Below are positions 24,538 to 33,009 of a DNA stretch of 39,668 nt, piece by piece. Position 1 is the first letter of the stretch, and each line of letters begins with the position of its first letter. Source of the DNA: an uncultured Clostridia bacterium (GTDB taxonomy: Bacteria; Bacillota; Clostridia; Peptostreptococcales; Anaerovoracaceae); NCBI GenBank assembly GCA_947302715.1, contig CAMYVY010000020.1:1-39668 (forward strand), in the 5' to 3' direction. Below the pieces are notes generated by a model. The model did no database searches and was not told where the DNA came from. It was given only the letters and a program-made list of their open reading frames with translations. The position numbers and the translations under genes were made by a program.

Positions 24538-24548
24538 GGGTGAAGATT

Positions 24549-25205
24549 ATGAGAAGAATGCTATCAGTATTCTTGGTGGTATGCATTATCGTTGGCCTAA
24601 CTGCATGTTCAAGCGGAAACGTAGAGAAAGCCGCGGACGAAACTGCTGAAGAAACCGCGGAGAGCACAACTGAGGAAGAGCAGCCTAAAGAAACTACAGA
24701 GGAGAGCACAGCGGAGAGCGCAGAGGAGGGTGGAGATACCCTCGTCGTATATTTCTCGGCAACAGAAACCACCAAAGGCGTAGCGGAGAAGATTGCGTCT
24801 GTAACCGGCGCTGACATCTATGAGATCAAGGCTGCTCAGGAATATACCGATGCGGATCTTAACTGGCATGATGATAACAGCCGTACGACCCATGAACAAA
24901 ATGAACCTGCATCACGTCCCGAAATCGGAAGCGAGCCCGTATCCCTTGATGGATATACGACCATCTACATCGGATATCCAATCTGGTGGGGTGAGGAACC
25001 TCGCATCTTGGATACATTCGTGGAAAGCTATAATTTTGATGGCATCACGATGATTCCGTTCTGCACATCTGGCGGTAGCGGTGTTGGACGGAGTGACCAG
25101 AACCTGGCAGATAACGCAGGAAGCGGAAACTGGCTCGAAGGAGAGAGATTAAGTTCAAGCATTTCGGAAGATGAACTCAGGTCATGGATCGAAGGACTGG
25201 AGTAA
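24549..25205 (+). CDS. Flavodoxin-domain lipoprotein
   Basis: A 218-residue protein from ATG 24549 (a GTG at 24540 is possible). A signal peptide (MRRMLSVFLVVCIIVGLTAC) ends in the lipobox LTAC, so the mature protein should be lipid-anchored outside the membrane. An acidic Glu/Thr/Ser-rich linker of about 35 residues follows, then a flavodoxin fold: FMN phosphate loop YFSATETTKGVAEKIA, the flavin-stacking part IYIGYPIWWGEEPRILDTF and FCTSGGSGVG. An exported flavodoxin would carry electrons at the cell surface. Its stop overlaps the next ATG (TAATG), linking it to the membrane protein. Confidence 0.92.
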   Translation: MRRMLSVFLVVCIIVGLTACSSGNVEKAADETAEETAESTTEEEQPKETTEESTAESAEEGGDTLVVYFSATETTKGVAEKIASVTGADIYEIKAAQEYTDADLNWHDDNSRTTHEQNEPASRPEIGSEPVSLDGYTTIYIGYPIWWGEEPRILDTFVESYNFDGITMIPFCTSGGSGVGRSDQNLADNAGSGNWLEGERLSSSISEDELRSWIEGLE

Positions 25206-25906
25206 TGAGAAGGATAATAGATGTAGGCATGACTGTTCTCCTGCTTTGCCTGATGGCATATCAGGTCACGGGAGAAATGCTGCACGAATGGATTGGAATA
25301 GCGATGACCGCATTGGTCATCGTGCACCAAATCCTTAATCGCAAGTGGTACAGCGCAGTCTTTAAAGGAAAATATAATCCATACAGAACAATATCAACAG
25401 CAGTGAATATACTGCTGCTGTTGTCGTTTGTGATAACTGCATTTTCGGGAATGTCTATGAGCGCTCATGCTGTTCCATTCCTCTATGGAATATCTCCGGT
25501 GTCTTTTGCCAGAAGGATGCATCTAGCGATGTCGCATTGGTCGTTTGCACTGATGGGGCTGCACCTGGGACTTCATATACCGGTGATGATATCCAGGATG
25601 AAGATAGAAGGAAAATCAAAAACCGTACTGACTGCAGTATTTTGCGGCTTGGCAGGTATAGGCCTTTTTCTCTTCATACGAAGCGGCTGGGCAGACTATA
25701 TGTTCTTACGTGCAGTATTCGCCTTCCTGGATTATGAGAAAGCAGGAGCGCTCGTCTTCCTTGAGAACCTGCTGATGCTCATATTCTGGGCCTTTGTTGG
25801 CAATCTTGTTGCAATGCTCTGCAAGAAAGCAGTTCGTGCAAATAAAGGCAAATCTGACACCCAAACTGAGGAAAAAACTAATAGCAAACATAAAACAGCA
25901 TATTGA
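25205..25906 (+). CDS. DUF4405-like multi-His membrane protein, possible cytochrome b-type
   Basis: A 233-residue integral membrane protein starting at ATG 25205, which overlaps the flavodoxin stop by one base. Six or so helices are seen. Several His lie in membrane segments: ALVIVHQILNRKW, then RMHLAMSHWSFALMGLHLGL followed by HIPVMI. This spacing is suited to binding two haems, as in the DUF4405/cytochrome b561-like group. Its coupling to a surface flavodoxin suggests transfer of electrons across the membrane from a quinol. That is inference. A terminator follows at 25922. Confidence 0.75.
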   Translation: MRRIIDVGMTVLLLCLMAYQVTGEMLHEWIGIAMTALVIVHQILNRKWYSAVFKGKYNPYRTISTAVNILLLLSFVITAFSGMSMSAHAVPFLYGISPVSFARRMHLAMSHWSFALMGLHLGLHIPVMISRMKIEGKSKTVLTAVFCGLAGIGLFLFIRSGWADYMFLRAVFAFLDYEKAGALVFLENLLMLIFWAFVGNLVAMLCKKAVRANKGKSDTQTEEKTNSKHKTAY

Positions 25907-25921
25907 TGATTATGATTCATG

Positions 25922-25948
25922 GCGACCATCTGCAGGTGGTCGCTTTTT
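25922..25948 (+). terminator. Rho-independent terminator of the redox operon
   Basis: A 9-bp stem GCGACCATC/GGTGGTCGC (one G-U pair) with loop TGCA, followed by TTTTT at 25944-25948. Confidence 0.88.
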
Positions 25949-26027
25949 GATTCACCATATGGACAGTCTGTGATAAAATGGTCTTGTAAACTGATAAAAT
26001 CCGGATGACTAATAAGGCTATATAGAC

Positions 26028-29000
26028 ATGATGAAACGAGACGATAAGGACAACAAAATAAGGATAGCGGAGACTATAATCATTGTCGCAGCCATTCTGA
26101 TAATGCTATTATCTCAGCTTGTGGGTACCACGACTGCTCCTCGCGAGGCTGGTCCAATTCATGACATTGAGGACCTGAACGGTAGAACGATAGGTCTAAC
26201 AAGGAACTCTGATTTTGAAAAGACAGCAAAAGAGAATTGGCCTGATTCAGAAATTTTTTATGTCGATGATAGTGCGGAACTTCCGAAACTTCTTTCCGAT
26301 GGGGAGATTGATGCTTTCTCTGCAACATATTCAGAAACCGAAGCAGTTATTTCTGAACATACTGACCTTGTCGCTATAGTATCCAGTACAAGAACCAGTA
26401 TGTATCCTGATGAGAATGGAGTAATAAAAGACAAGGACGAAGCAGAGTATATAGTGATCAGAGCTGATGACTATGAGTATCTGGCTGTTGGGAAGGCCCC
26501 GGACATTCTTGATGAACCGGGAGCAAAGGTGGCAGGAATTACAGGATCCTATCTCACGGCACTTCCGGCATCCGTTTGGCCCGAATGCGAAATTGTTAAT
26601 TTTGATAGTTTCTCCGACATGTTTGTGGCGCTTGAAAGCGGAAAGGTTGATGCGGTTGCAGCATTTCGAAGTCAGATTGATATGGTAAAGGAGAACTATA
26701 ATGATCTCGCTTTTGTCAGTATGCCGATTGCTACAGAAACTGATGGTTTCGGTACTGCCAAAAATGAGAAAGGCGACCGAATCAAAGAAGAATTAAATAG
26801 CTTCCTAAAGAAGATCAATGCGAACGGTGAGTTTAAGAAGTTGGTTTCCAAGTGGAATTCGGTTACTGCAGATGAAATTGTACATCTTGAATATGAATTT
26901 TCCGGCGAAAATGGTGTAGTGCACGTTGTCACTCCGGGTGCATGGTTTCCGATGACATACTTTTCGGGAGATGAGCTTACAGGACAATTTGTAGAGATGA
27001 TTAACCTGTTCTGCATAGAATACGGATACCGTCCTGTATTTGAAACCGTAAATTTTTCAGCGGCAATAGCAGGCATTAATACCGGCAAATATGACATAAT
27101 GGCGGATGCTGTATACATAACACCTGAGCGACTTCAGAGCATCAACATCACAGATCCCATTTTGGCAAGTGATGTGTATATCGTCGTCAAGGATGAATCA
27201 GCACAATCAGAGATGCCGAAGGCAGCTGCATTTCTGGATAGAATAAAAAAAGGTTTTTACAACACCTTTGTAATGGGAGATGGACTCAGAATAATCCTGA
27301 GCGGTTTAGGTGTCACTCTTATACTGTCATTTTTCTCGGGTCTTCTGGGTACTATTTTTGGAGCTCTAATATGCAAGCTAAGAATGAGCACAAACAGCTA
27401 TGCAACTGCCTTTGCACGTATTTATATAAGGCTTATACAGGGGATACCCGTGCTTGTGCTTCTGATGGTGCTTTACTATATTGTATTCACCAGCGAATCA
27501 ACCAGCGCACTGGTAGTCTGCATCCTGGGTTTTGCTCTGGACTTTGCTGCCTATGCAGCAGAAATATTCAGAAACGGCATAGAGGCTGTGCCGGCAGGAC
27601 AATCAAGAGCAGCAAAGGCACTCGGATTTACTCCTGCGCGTGGCTTTATCAAGATCATCATGCCTCAGGCCATGGAGCATATCATTCCGGTATACGGCGG
27701 TCAGTTGGTAGCTCTTCTCAAGACAACTTCAATTGCAGGATATATATCTGTAATGGAACTGACCAAGGTATCCGACATCATCAGAAGCCGCACCTTTGAT
27801 GCATTCTTCCCTCTTATTACAACGGCAGTCATATACTTCTTATTGTCAAATATTCTAATCAAGTTACTACAATATGCAGGTGGATCGTTAAAGAATAATA
27901 AGGTGGGCGGTCTCCTTAAGGGAGTTGACATAGAAGCTGCAGGAAAGATATCTGATGTTTCTCACGATCAAAAACACAATGATAGCGAGAAGAGTAAAGG
28001 CATTCTCGTAATAGAGCATCTACGCAAAAGCTTTGGTAATTCGATGCCGATAAAGGACGTAAACTGCGTCATAGATGAAGGCGACGTGATTTCGATTATC
28101 GGACCTTCCGGAACCGGAAAGAGTACACTTCTAAATCTTATAAATCGTCTTGAAGAACCGGATTCCGGCAAGATTATTCTGGACGGAGAGGATACCGGAG
28201 CAGATGGATACGACCTCAGCAAGCTGAGACGCAGGGTCGGTATGGTATTCCAATCATTCAATCTGTTCCCGCATCTTACCGTAGTAGAAAATGTGATGCT
28301 TGCTCAGGTAGAACTTCTGGGACGGAACAGGCAGGAGGCTTACGAGAGATCCATAAAACTGCTGGATATGGTCGGCCTTGCGGATAGAGCCATGAGGTAT
28401 CCTGCGGTGCTATCGGGAGGCCAACAGCAGAGAGTTGCCATCGCAAGGACCATCGCCATGGATCCCGAGGTCATACTCTTTGATGAACCAACATCTGCCC
28501 TTGATCCGACAAAGGTAGGGGAAGTGCTTGCAGTTATCAGGAACCTGGCTCAAAGAGGGGCAACCATGCTCATAGTAACCCACGAGATGAAATTTGCCCG
28601 AGGTGTCTCGAGTCGCGTGTTCTATATGGACGAGGGGATTGTCTATGAAGAAGGCAGTCCTGAGCAAATCTTCGAGAATCCGGAGAAGGAAAAAACAAGG
28701 CAGTTCATACATCGCCTTAAGGTGCTTCACCTCGGTTTCAGTGAAGAAAGTCCGGATTTTGCTGCTCTGTCGAGTGGTATCGAGGAATTTGCCCACAGAA
28801 ATATGCTATCTAAAAAGCTTTCGGACGGCATGCTTAGAGCTGCAGACGAACTCTGCGGCGAGATTATATTGCAGAGCCTAAGTGGCTATGGTGCTGCCGG
28901 AGTTACCTTTGAATACGACGAAGAGAAGAAAGAAATTGCATTTGCAGTGGAATACGGAGGGACCCAGAAGGATCCTCTTTCCGATGAGAAGAATCTTGCA

Positions 29001-29087
29001 GTTGTTATTCTGAAACAGGCCGCACCTGATGTTGTATATCGCCGGATAGAAGGTAGAAACAGAGTGGAAGGCCACCTATATGAATGA
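26028..29087 (+). CDS. All-in-one polar amino acid ABC importer (binding lobes + permease + ATPase + extra domain)
   Basis: 1019 residues in one frame. Order: an N-terminal anchor helix (12-30); solute-binding (SBP_bac_3) segments from about 42 to 395; a HisM/GlnP-type permease (about 415-625, with FARIYIRLIQGIPVLVLLM and the EAA loop AAKALGFTPARGFIKIIMPQ); and an ATPase (about 655-895) with Walker A GPSGTGKST (692-700), LSGGQQQR (from 795), Walker B VILFDEP (from 815) and an H-loop VTHE. About 110 extra C-terminal residues follow. GlnPQ of lactic acid bacteria fuses tandem binding domains to the permease but keeps the ATPase separate. Here the binding part is too short for two full proteins: it looks like two C-lobe-type pieces plus one N-lobe-type piece. 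The C-terminal part weakly recalls a HATPase fold. Confidence 0.9.
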   Translation: MMKRDDKDNKIRIAETIIIVAAILIMLLSQLVGTTTAPREAGPIHDIEDLNGRTIGLTRNSDFEKTAKENWPDSEIFYVDDSAELPKLLSDGEIDAFSATYSETEAVISEHTDLVAIVSSTRTSMYPDENGVIKDKDEAEYIVIRADDYEYLAVGKAPDILDEPGAKVAGITGSYLTALPASVWPECEIVNFDSFSDMFVALESGKVDAVAAFRSQIDMVKENYNDLAFVSMPIATETDGFGTAKNEKGDRIKEELNSFLKKINANGEFKKLVSKWNSVTADEIVHLEYEFSGENGVVHVVTPGAWFPMTYFSGDELTGQFVEMINLFCIEYGYRPVFETVNFSAAIAGINTGKYDIMADAVYITPERLQSINITDPILASDVYIVVKDESAQSEMPKAAAFLDRIKKGFYNTFVMGDGLRIILSGLGVTLILSFFSGLLGTIFGALICKLRMSTNSYATAFARIYIRLIQGIPVLVLLMVLYYIVFTSESTSALVVCILGFALDFAAYAAEIFRNGIEAVPAGQSRAAKALGFTPARGFIKIIMPQAMEHIIPVYGGQLVALLKTTSIAGYISVMELTKVSDIIRSRTFDAFFPLITTAVIYFLLSNILIKLLQYAGGSLKNNKVGGLLKGVDIEAAGKISDVSHDQKHNDSEKSKGILVIEHLRKSFGNSMPIKDVNCVIDEGDVISIIGPSGTGKSTLLNLINRLEEPDSGKIILDGEDTGADGYDLSKLRRRVGMVFQSFNLFPHLTVVENVMLAQVELLGRNRQEAYERSIKLLDMVGLADRAMRYPAVLSGGQQQRVAIARTIAMDPEVILFDEPTSALDPTKVGEVLAVIRNLAQRGATMLIVTHEMKFARGVSSRVFYMDEGIVYEEGSPEQIFENPEKEKTRQFIHRLKVLHLGFSEESPDFAALSSGIEEFAHRNMLSKKLSDGMLRAADELCGEIILQSLSGYGAAGVTFEYDEEKKEIAFAVEYGGTQKDPLSDEKNLAVVILKQAAPDVVYRRIEGRNRVEGHLYE

Positions 29088-29163
29088 GGACATGTTGCTG
29101 TGACAAGGTCGACGCATCGCCTATCAGTAGCAACCAGCTGTTCAACGCCAACCGCATGATATA

Positions 29164-29193
29164 TTGATACAATCAAGATTATTGTGCTATAAT
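29164..29193 (+). promoter_or_regulatory. Promoter of the Nif11-type precursor gene
   Basis: TTGATA (29164-29169), an 18-bp spacer and TATAAT (29188-29193), with the extended -10 TGC directly before it. The rest of the gap from 29088 contains a short open stretch reading DKVDASPISSNQLFNANRMI, possibly another relic; I cannot name it. Confidence 0.75.
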
Positions 29194-29242
29194 TATACTG
29201 CTACTGGAGAGTAGAAAAACCTTTGAAGGGAGGAACAAGATT

Positions 29243-29449
29243 ATGAAGGCTGATTTATTGAAAGGGTTATCTGCTGAACAGATTGCTAAGGTAAAGGAGA
29301 TGAATAACGTAAACGATATACTGCGCCTTGCTAAGGAGGAGGGCGTGGAGCTGACAGATGAGCAGCTGCAAGCTATCTCCGGCGGTGGATGCTTTGATGA
29401 TGATGGCAATGGTAATCTCCGTGATCGTGACATTGTTACAAGACAGTAA
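29243..29449 (+). CDS. Nif11-like leader peptide RiPP precursor
   Basis: A 68-residue peptide. The leader MKADLLKGLSAEQIAKVKEM and the later VELTDEQLQAISGG is the standard Nif11-type leader with a double-glycine cleavage site at 47-48. Cleavage would release a roughly 20-residue core, GCFDDDGNGNLRDRDIVTRQ: one Cys, highly charged, with Asn/Asp repeats. AGGGAGG precedes the ATG. It has its own strong promoter. No intact maturase, protease or exporter is adjacent. The downstream gene is only the N-terminus of what seems to be a radical-SAM maturase, so the peptide may now be unmodified unless a trans-acting enzyme exists. Confidence 0.88.
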   Translation: MKADLLKGLSAEQIAKVKEMNNVNDILRLAKEEGVELTDEQLQAISGGGCFDDDGNGNLRDRDIVTRQ

Positions 29450-29472
29450 TGAGATAAGCTAAGCCAGACTCT

Positions 29473-29667
29473 ATGTATTACCGACTAAGTGAAAGCGTTG
29501 CTCTACGAAAATGGAAATATGTAGACCGTGCACTGTATATTAAAGAAATGGAAGTCGCTGTTGGTGTTCCCAAAGAAGGATTTCCATTTCTTTTGTTTTG
29601 TGACGGTGAGCATGATCTTGAGCCAAATCCAATAATTCAAAGGGGAAGGCTTCTTGCGCACTGCTAA
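29473..29667 (+). pseudogene. N-terminal remnant of a radical-SAM RiPP maturase
   Basis: A 64-residue frame 23 bp after the precursor. MYYRLSESVALRKWKYVDRA followed by LYIKEME and LLFCDGEHDLE closely recalls the N-terminal peptide-binding region of radical SAM/SPASM maturases found beside precursor peptides in Clostridia (for example CcpM-like proteins). The radical SAM CxxxCxxC motif and everything after it are gone. The homology probably ends near base 29630, after DLEPNP, where the PIN-like sequence begins in another frame. This family call is from memory of such N-termini, not from a search. Confidence 0.6.
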
Positions 29668-29864
29668 AAGCGTTGGCGCCACCCTACGAACCGGTGATAT
29701 CCGACTATGTTCTGGATGAATTCAAGAGTAAATTTAATGAAAAATTTCCAGACAGTAAGGCATCGATGGAAGCTGAACTAAAAAGCATAACTATGGCTGA
29801 CGTCATGACTGATTTAGAAAAAGAAATCAAGTATACAGAAATCTAAAACTTAACGTTATCTGAG
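29622..29864 (+). pseudogene. Internal fragment of a PIN-domain toxin
   Basis: In a frame different from the maturase remnant, the DNA reads SKGKASCALLKALAPPYEPV then ISDYVLDEFKSKFNEKFP. This matches the middle of PIN-family toxins (COG1569 type: a GKA..ALLKAL helix, then PVIS-x-YVLDEF). The N-terminal metal-binding DTN and the C-terminal Asp residues are missing. A deletion or recombination seems to have fused it to the maturase remnant near 29630. The rest of the gap up to 29894 is empty. Confidence 0.55.
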
Positions 29865-29894
29865 AAATAATTTCCTAAAAAGGAGGAATTAGAA

Positions 29895-31040
29895 ATGTTA
29901 AAAAGTAAACTCGGATTCGGAATGATGCGACTTCCACTAAGGAGTGCGGATGCAACAGACTTTGATTATGATCAGCTAAACCAAATGGTTGATACATTTA
30001 TGGAGGCGGGCTATACGTACTTCGATACCAGCTATGTGTATCACAACGGAAAGAGTGAGGAAGCTGTACGCAAGTCGGTGGTGGAACGCCATCCTCGTGA
30101 GAGCTTTACTGTTGCTACCAAATTTCCAACCTTTAATCTAACGGAAGAAAATGAAATCGAACCTATTTTCGAAAATCAGTTAGAGAATCTTGGTGTGGAG
30201 TATATCGACTATTATCTTCTCCATAACTTCCAGACTGTTTATTATGATGGAGTGGATGGAAAAGGCGGGATTGTAAAAAAGACGCATCTGATTGATCATG
30301 CAAAGGCGTGGCTCGCTGAAGGAAGAATCAAGCATCTGGGAATCTCCCACCACTCGTCTGCGAAGCTGCTGGACCGCATTCTAACAGAGAATCCGGAAAT
30401 CGAATTTGTTCAGATTGCCTTCAACTATATTGATGCGGAGAGTGAATTCGTTCAGGCAATGGACTGCTATAAGGTAATCCGTAAGCACGGCAAGATGAGC
30501 GTATTTATGGAGCCTGTTAAGGGTGGCGGACTTGCTATGGTGCCGAAAACCGTTGAGGAAGCACTGAAGGCCATAGACCCGAATGCCAGCATCGCATCCT
30601 GGGCAATCCGCTATGCCGGGAGCTTTGATGGAGTAATCTGCAATCTGTCCGGAATGTCAACCTTGGAGCAGGTGAAGGATAATATCCATTCGGTGCAGAA
30701 CTTAAATCCCTTGACAGAGGATGAAATGAAGAAACTGTCGGAGATTGTGAAGATCTACAAAGGTTCGGGACCGATTGGTGCAGATTTAAGTAAGTATGAG
30801 GGTCTTAAACTACATGGGGCTACGGTGACAGGAATTCTAGAGGCATATAATATGTGTCAGCTACAGCCGGATCCCGGTTTTTCGGATGACAATAATTATC
30901 TAAAGAATGTCATTGCAGAGGAAGCACATCTCGATTGCTTCGAGGAATTGCCTGAGGAGAAAGTAATCCTGGCAGATGGAACGGATGTGACAGAGGAAGT
31001 TTTGAAGGCAGAAAAATGGCTGATTGAGAATAGCTTTTAG
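29895..31040 (+). CDS. Aldo/keto reductase
   Basis: A 381-residue AKR of the group common in Clostridia. The barrel N-terminus GFGMMRLPLRS is followed by the catalytic set: Asp44 and Tyr48 in YFDTSYVYHNGKSE, Lys76 in VATKFP, and His110 in YYLLHNF. NAD(P)-binding parts lie toward WAIRYAGSFDGVICNLSGMS. Most relatives of this length carry a C-terminal 4Fe-4S motif (CxxCxxC with CP). Here that region reads YKGSGPIGADLSKYEGLKL and has only isolated Cys, so the cluster is lost or never existed. AAAGGAGG precedes the ATG. Substrate unknown. Confidence 0.88.
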   Translation: MLKSKLGFGMMRLPLRSADATDFDYDQLNQMVDTFMEAGYTYFDTSYVYHNGKSEEAVRKSVVERHPRESFTVATKFPTFNLTEENEIEPIFENQLENLGVEYIDYYLLHNFQTVYYDGVDGKGGIVKKTHLIDHAKAWLAEGRIKHLGISHHSSAKLLDRILTENPEIEFVQIAFNYIDAESEFVQAMDCYKVIRKHGKMSVFMEPVKGGGLAMVPKTVEEALKAIDPNASIASWAIRYAGSFDGVICNLSGMSTLEQVKDNIHSVQNLNPLTEDEMKKLSEIVKIYKGSGPIGADLSKYEGLKLHGATVTGILEAYNMCQLQPDPGFSDDNNYLKNVIAEEAHLDCFEELPEEKVILADGTDVTEEVLKAEKWLIENSF

Positions 31041-31048
31041 GATGTAAT

Positions 31049-32350
31049 TCAGATGTTTTTCATGACAGCTGTACGCAATGGTCCTTCGTAATGAACATTA
31101 TAACGGATGCCTCGTTTGACCAAAACGTCAAAGATGGCATCCTTATAAACACCTTCATCCCAATCTTGATCTATGGAAATATAAAAAGTATCCTTGAATG
31201 ACGCGACCACCATGTTTACACCCATTCCGAACGAGTCAACATCAAAATACATGGAATCCACGTATTCTTCCATCTCGCCAAACAGGCTTCTGCCGGTATA
31301 TGTTGTACTGGCTGTCTGGCCTGTCTTCATGGTCTTTGCTATATGGCGGGCAGCTACCTGCTTAATGAAGCGGAGTGGAACCTTCTGCAAAAGTGCAAGC
31401 TTGGAGCAATACTCAAAAGTCTGCTTCTTTATCACATCGGCATCTGAATATCGAATCACAATACCACGGCACAGAGTTCCCTGCATTTCAAGGTCATTTT
31501 TTCTCATTTTTTCATCATATTGAATCATGATGTTGGAGTAGGTGCTTGCTATTGTGTTCTTTACTCCGAGCGCAGGACGAAGGTTTACAGGGATTGATAT
31601 TTGGATCATCTGAGAAGAATCGTTGTGTATCGAGTAAATGGCTTCAGACAGTATTAGCGCCAGCACTGTAACCGGAGAACCGTCATAGGAAGAACAGTAT
31701 TGTATCAGATCAGCCTGCGGTATCGTGAACTTGATCGTCGTCCTTTTGTCCATGTCCATATGTACAAGGCCCATACGGTCAAGCTGCATCGGAGCCTTAC
31801 AAGGCTTTTGTAATACAACTTTGCTTACAGAATCCGGAATCCCTGTTTCCCGCATTTTGTTATAAAAATCGTAATAAACATCAGCTGCTTCGCCTTCCGT
31901 ATCCACATCATCAGGCTTGGCAACATCAGGGACATCCAGTGACCTTTGATAACGGACACAGCAGTAGTTATAAAGAAGCGCTTTTGTGAGCCTGTAGATT
32001 CCGGTACCGTCCATCTGCCCGTGGTAGACATCGGTATATATACTTTTTCCGTTATATGAGAACGCTATAAGCTGATCATTACTTTCTTCACAATTAAGGG
32101 GAATCGGCATGTCAGTGTTTTTGACCACCCATGGCCTGGGATTGGGAATATAGTAGAACTCACGCATATCCTTTTTAAGACTGACCTTAAGGAAGCCAAA
32201 GCGTTCTTCGAGCATATCCACCGCCTTCCGGAGTGATATGTAGTCTACTTCGTCCCTCATAATATATTCTGCTCGGATAGTGAAGGACAGGTCGTCCGAT
32301 AAACCGTAGCAATCCGATGCACCAAATATCTTTATCCTGTTGTCTGCCAT
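31049..32350 (-). CDS. Condensation/alcohol acetyltransferase-like protein (HxxxDG)
   Basis: A 433-residue protein of the CoA-dependent acyltransferase/condensation-domain fold. The catalytic motif is His110 in VYHGQMDGTGIYRLTKALLY, and a late DVDSFGMGVNMVVASFKDTF fits the second half of the pseudo-dimer. Such proteins join an acyl group to an alcohol, amine or thiol; annotated relatives are called alcohol acetyltransferases. No carrier protein or NRPS module is nearby. It is convergent with the aldo/keto reductase and a paralogue lies at 33010-34314. The start has no good Shine-Dalgarno. Confidence 0.72.
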   Translation of the reverse strand: MADNRIKIFGASDCYGLSDDLSFTIRAEYIMRDEVDYISLRKAVDMLEERFGFLKVSLKKDMREFYYIPNPRPWVVKNTDMPIPLNCEESNDQLIAFSYNGKSIYTDVYHGQMDGTGIYRLTKALLYNYCCVRYQRSLDVPDVAKPDDVDTEGEAADVYYDFYNKMRETGIPDSVSKVVLQKPCKAPMQLDRMGLVHMDMDKRTTIKFTIPQADLIQYCSSYDGSPVTVLALILSEAIYSIHNDSSQMIQISIPVNLRPALGVKNTIASTYSNIMIQYDEKMRKNDLEMQGTLCRGIVIRYSDADVIKKQTFEYCSKLALLQKVPLRFIKQVAARHIAKTMKTGQTASTTYTGRSLFGEMEEYVDSMYFDVDSFGMGVNMVVASFKDTFYISIDQDWDEGVYKDAIFDVLVKRGIRYNVHYEGPLRTAVMKNI

Positions 32351-32411
32351 AGTTTACACCCACTTTAAATAAATATGTGTCCTTGTCTGTAGTGTAAATC
32401 GTAACACATTT

Positions 32412-32924
32412 ATGATAGACCTACAAGATTTCATGTGGCTATGGCAATGTAGTAAACCTTGTCATAAAAAGAATTATGACAATGAGGATACGATAAAGAA
32501 AATGCTTCTTGCACAGGGTTTTTCATTTACAGAAAATGGAACTCTTTTCATACCGGAGGATGCAACATTAAAAATGGAAATACCATCTGAGTTAATTCCT
32601 GTTTGCCCAATTTGTGGTGAACCAATGGTTATGAATCTTAGAGCGGATGATAGTTTTGTTGAAGATGACGGTTGGCATGAAGCGGCAGAACGTTATCAAA
32701 ACTTTTTGAGGACAAGAAAAGGGGAAGTTTTATTATTAGAACTTGGTGTTGGGTATAACACTCCGATTATTATCAAATATCCATTTTGGCAAATGGCAGC
32801 CAAGAATCCAGATGTAACTTATGCGTGTATTAATTATGGCGATACATATGCCCCAGAGGAAATAAAGGACAAAGCGATTTTAATCAACGGAGATATCGGA
32901 GATATCTTAGATCAACTAAAATAG
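32412..32924 (+). pseudogene. 5'-truncated macrodomain-linked sirtuin (SirTM)
   Basis: A 170-residue frame covering only the C-terminal part of a class M sirtuin. The match begins at LWQCSKPCHKKNYDNEDTI and runs through the second zinc Cys pair VCPICGEPM, then EDDGWHEAAERYQNFLRTRK, LLLELGVGYNTPIIIKYPFW and the terminal AILINGDIGDILDQL. The N-terminal Rossmann segment with NAD-binding GAG motif and catalytic residues is missing, so it cannot be active. No ribosome binding site precedes the ATG at 32412. Its usual partners (macrodomain, GcvH-like protein, LplA2) are not adjacent. The paralogous HxxxDG genes flank it on both sides. Confidence 0.8.
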
Positions 32925-32949
32925 TAGATAATTATATTTTTTAGACTAT

Positions 32950-32978
32950 GGACGTTTCATAAGAGGAACGTCCTTTTT
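32950..32978 (+). terminator. Rho-independent terminator
   Basis: Stem GGACGTT/AACGTCC (32950-32956 and 32967-32973) followed by TTTTT. It ends the SirTM remnant transcript before the next gene. Confidence 0.8.
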
Positions 32979-33009
32979 ATTGTAAGGAAGGAGGAGGTAT
33001 TGGTATAAT

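Noticed and set aside
25184..25204. Upstream start of the DUF4405-like protein at 25184
   Set aside because: ATG 25205 overlaps the flavodoxin stop as TAATG, the normal coupled arrangement, and gives a clean first membrane helix.
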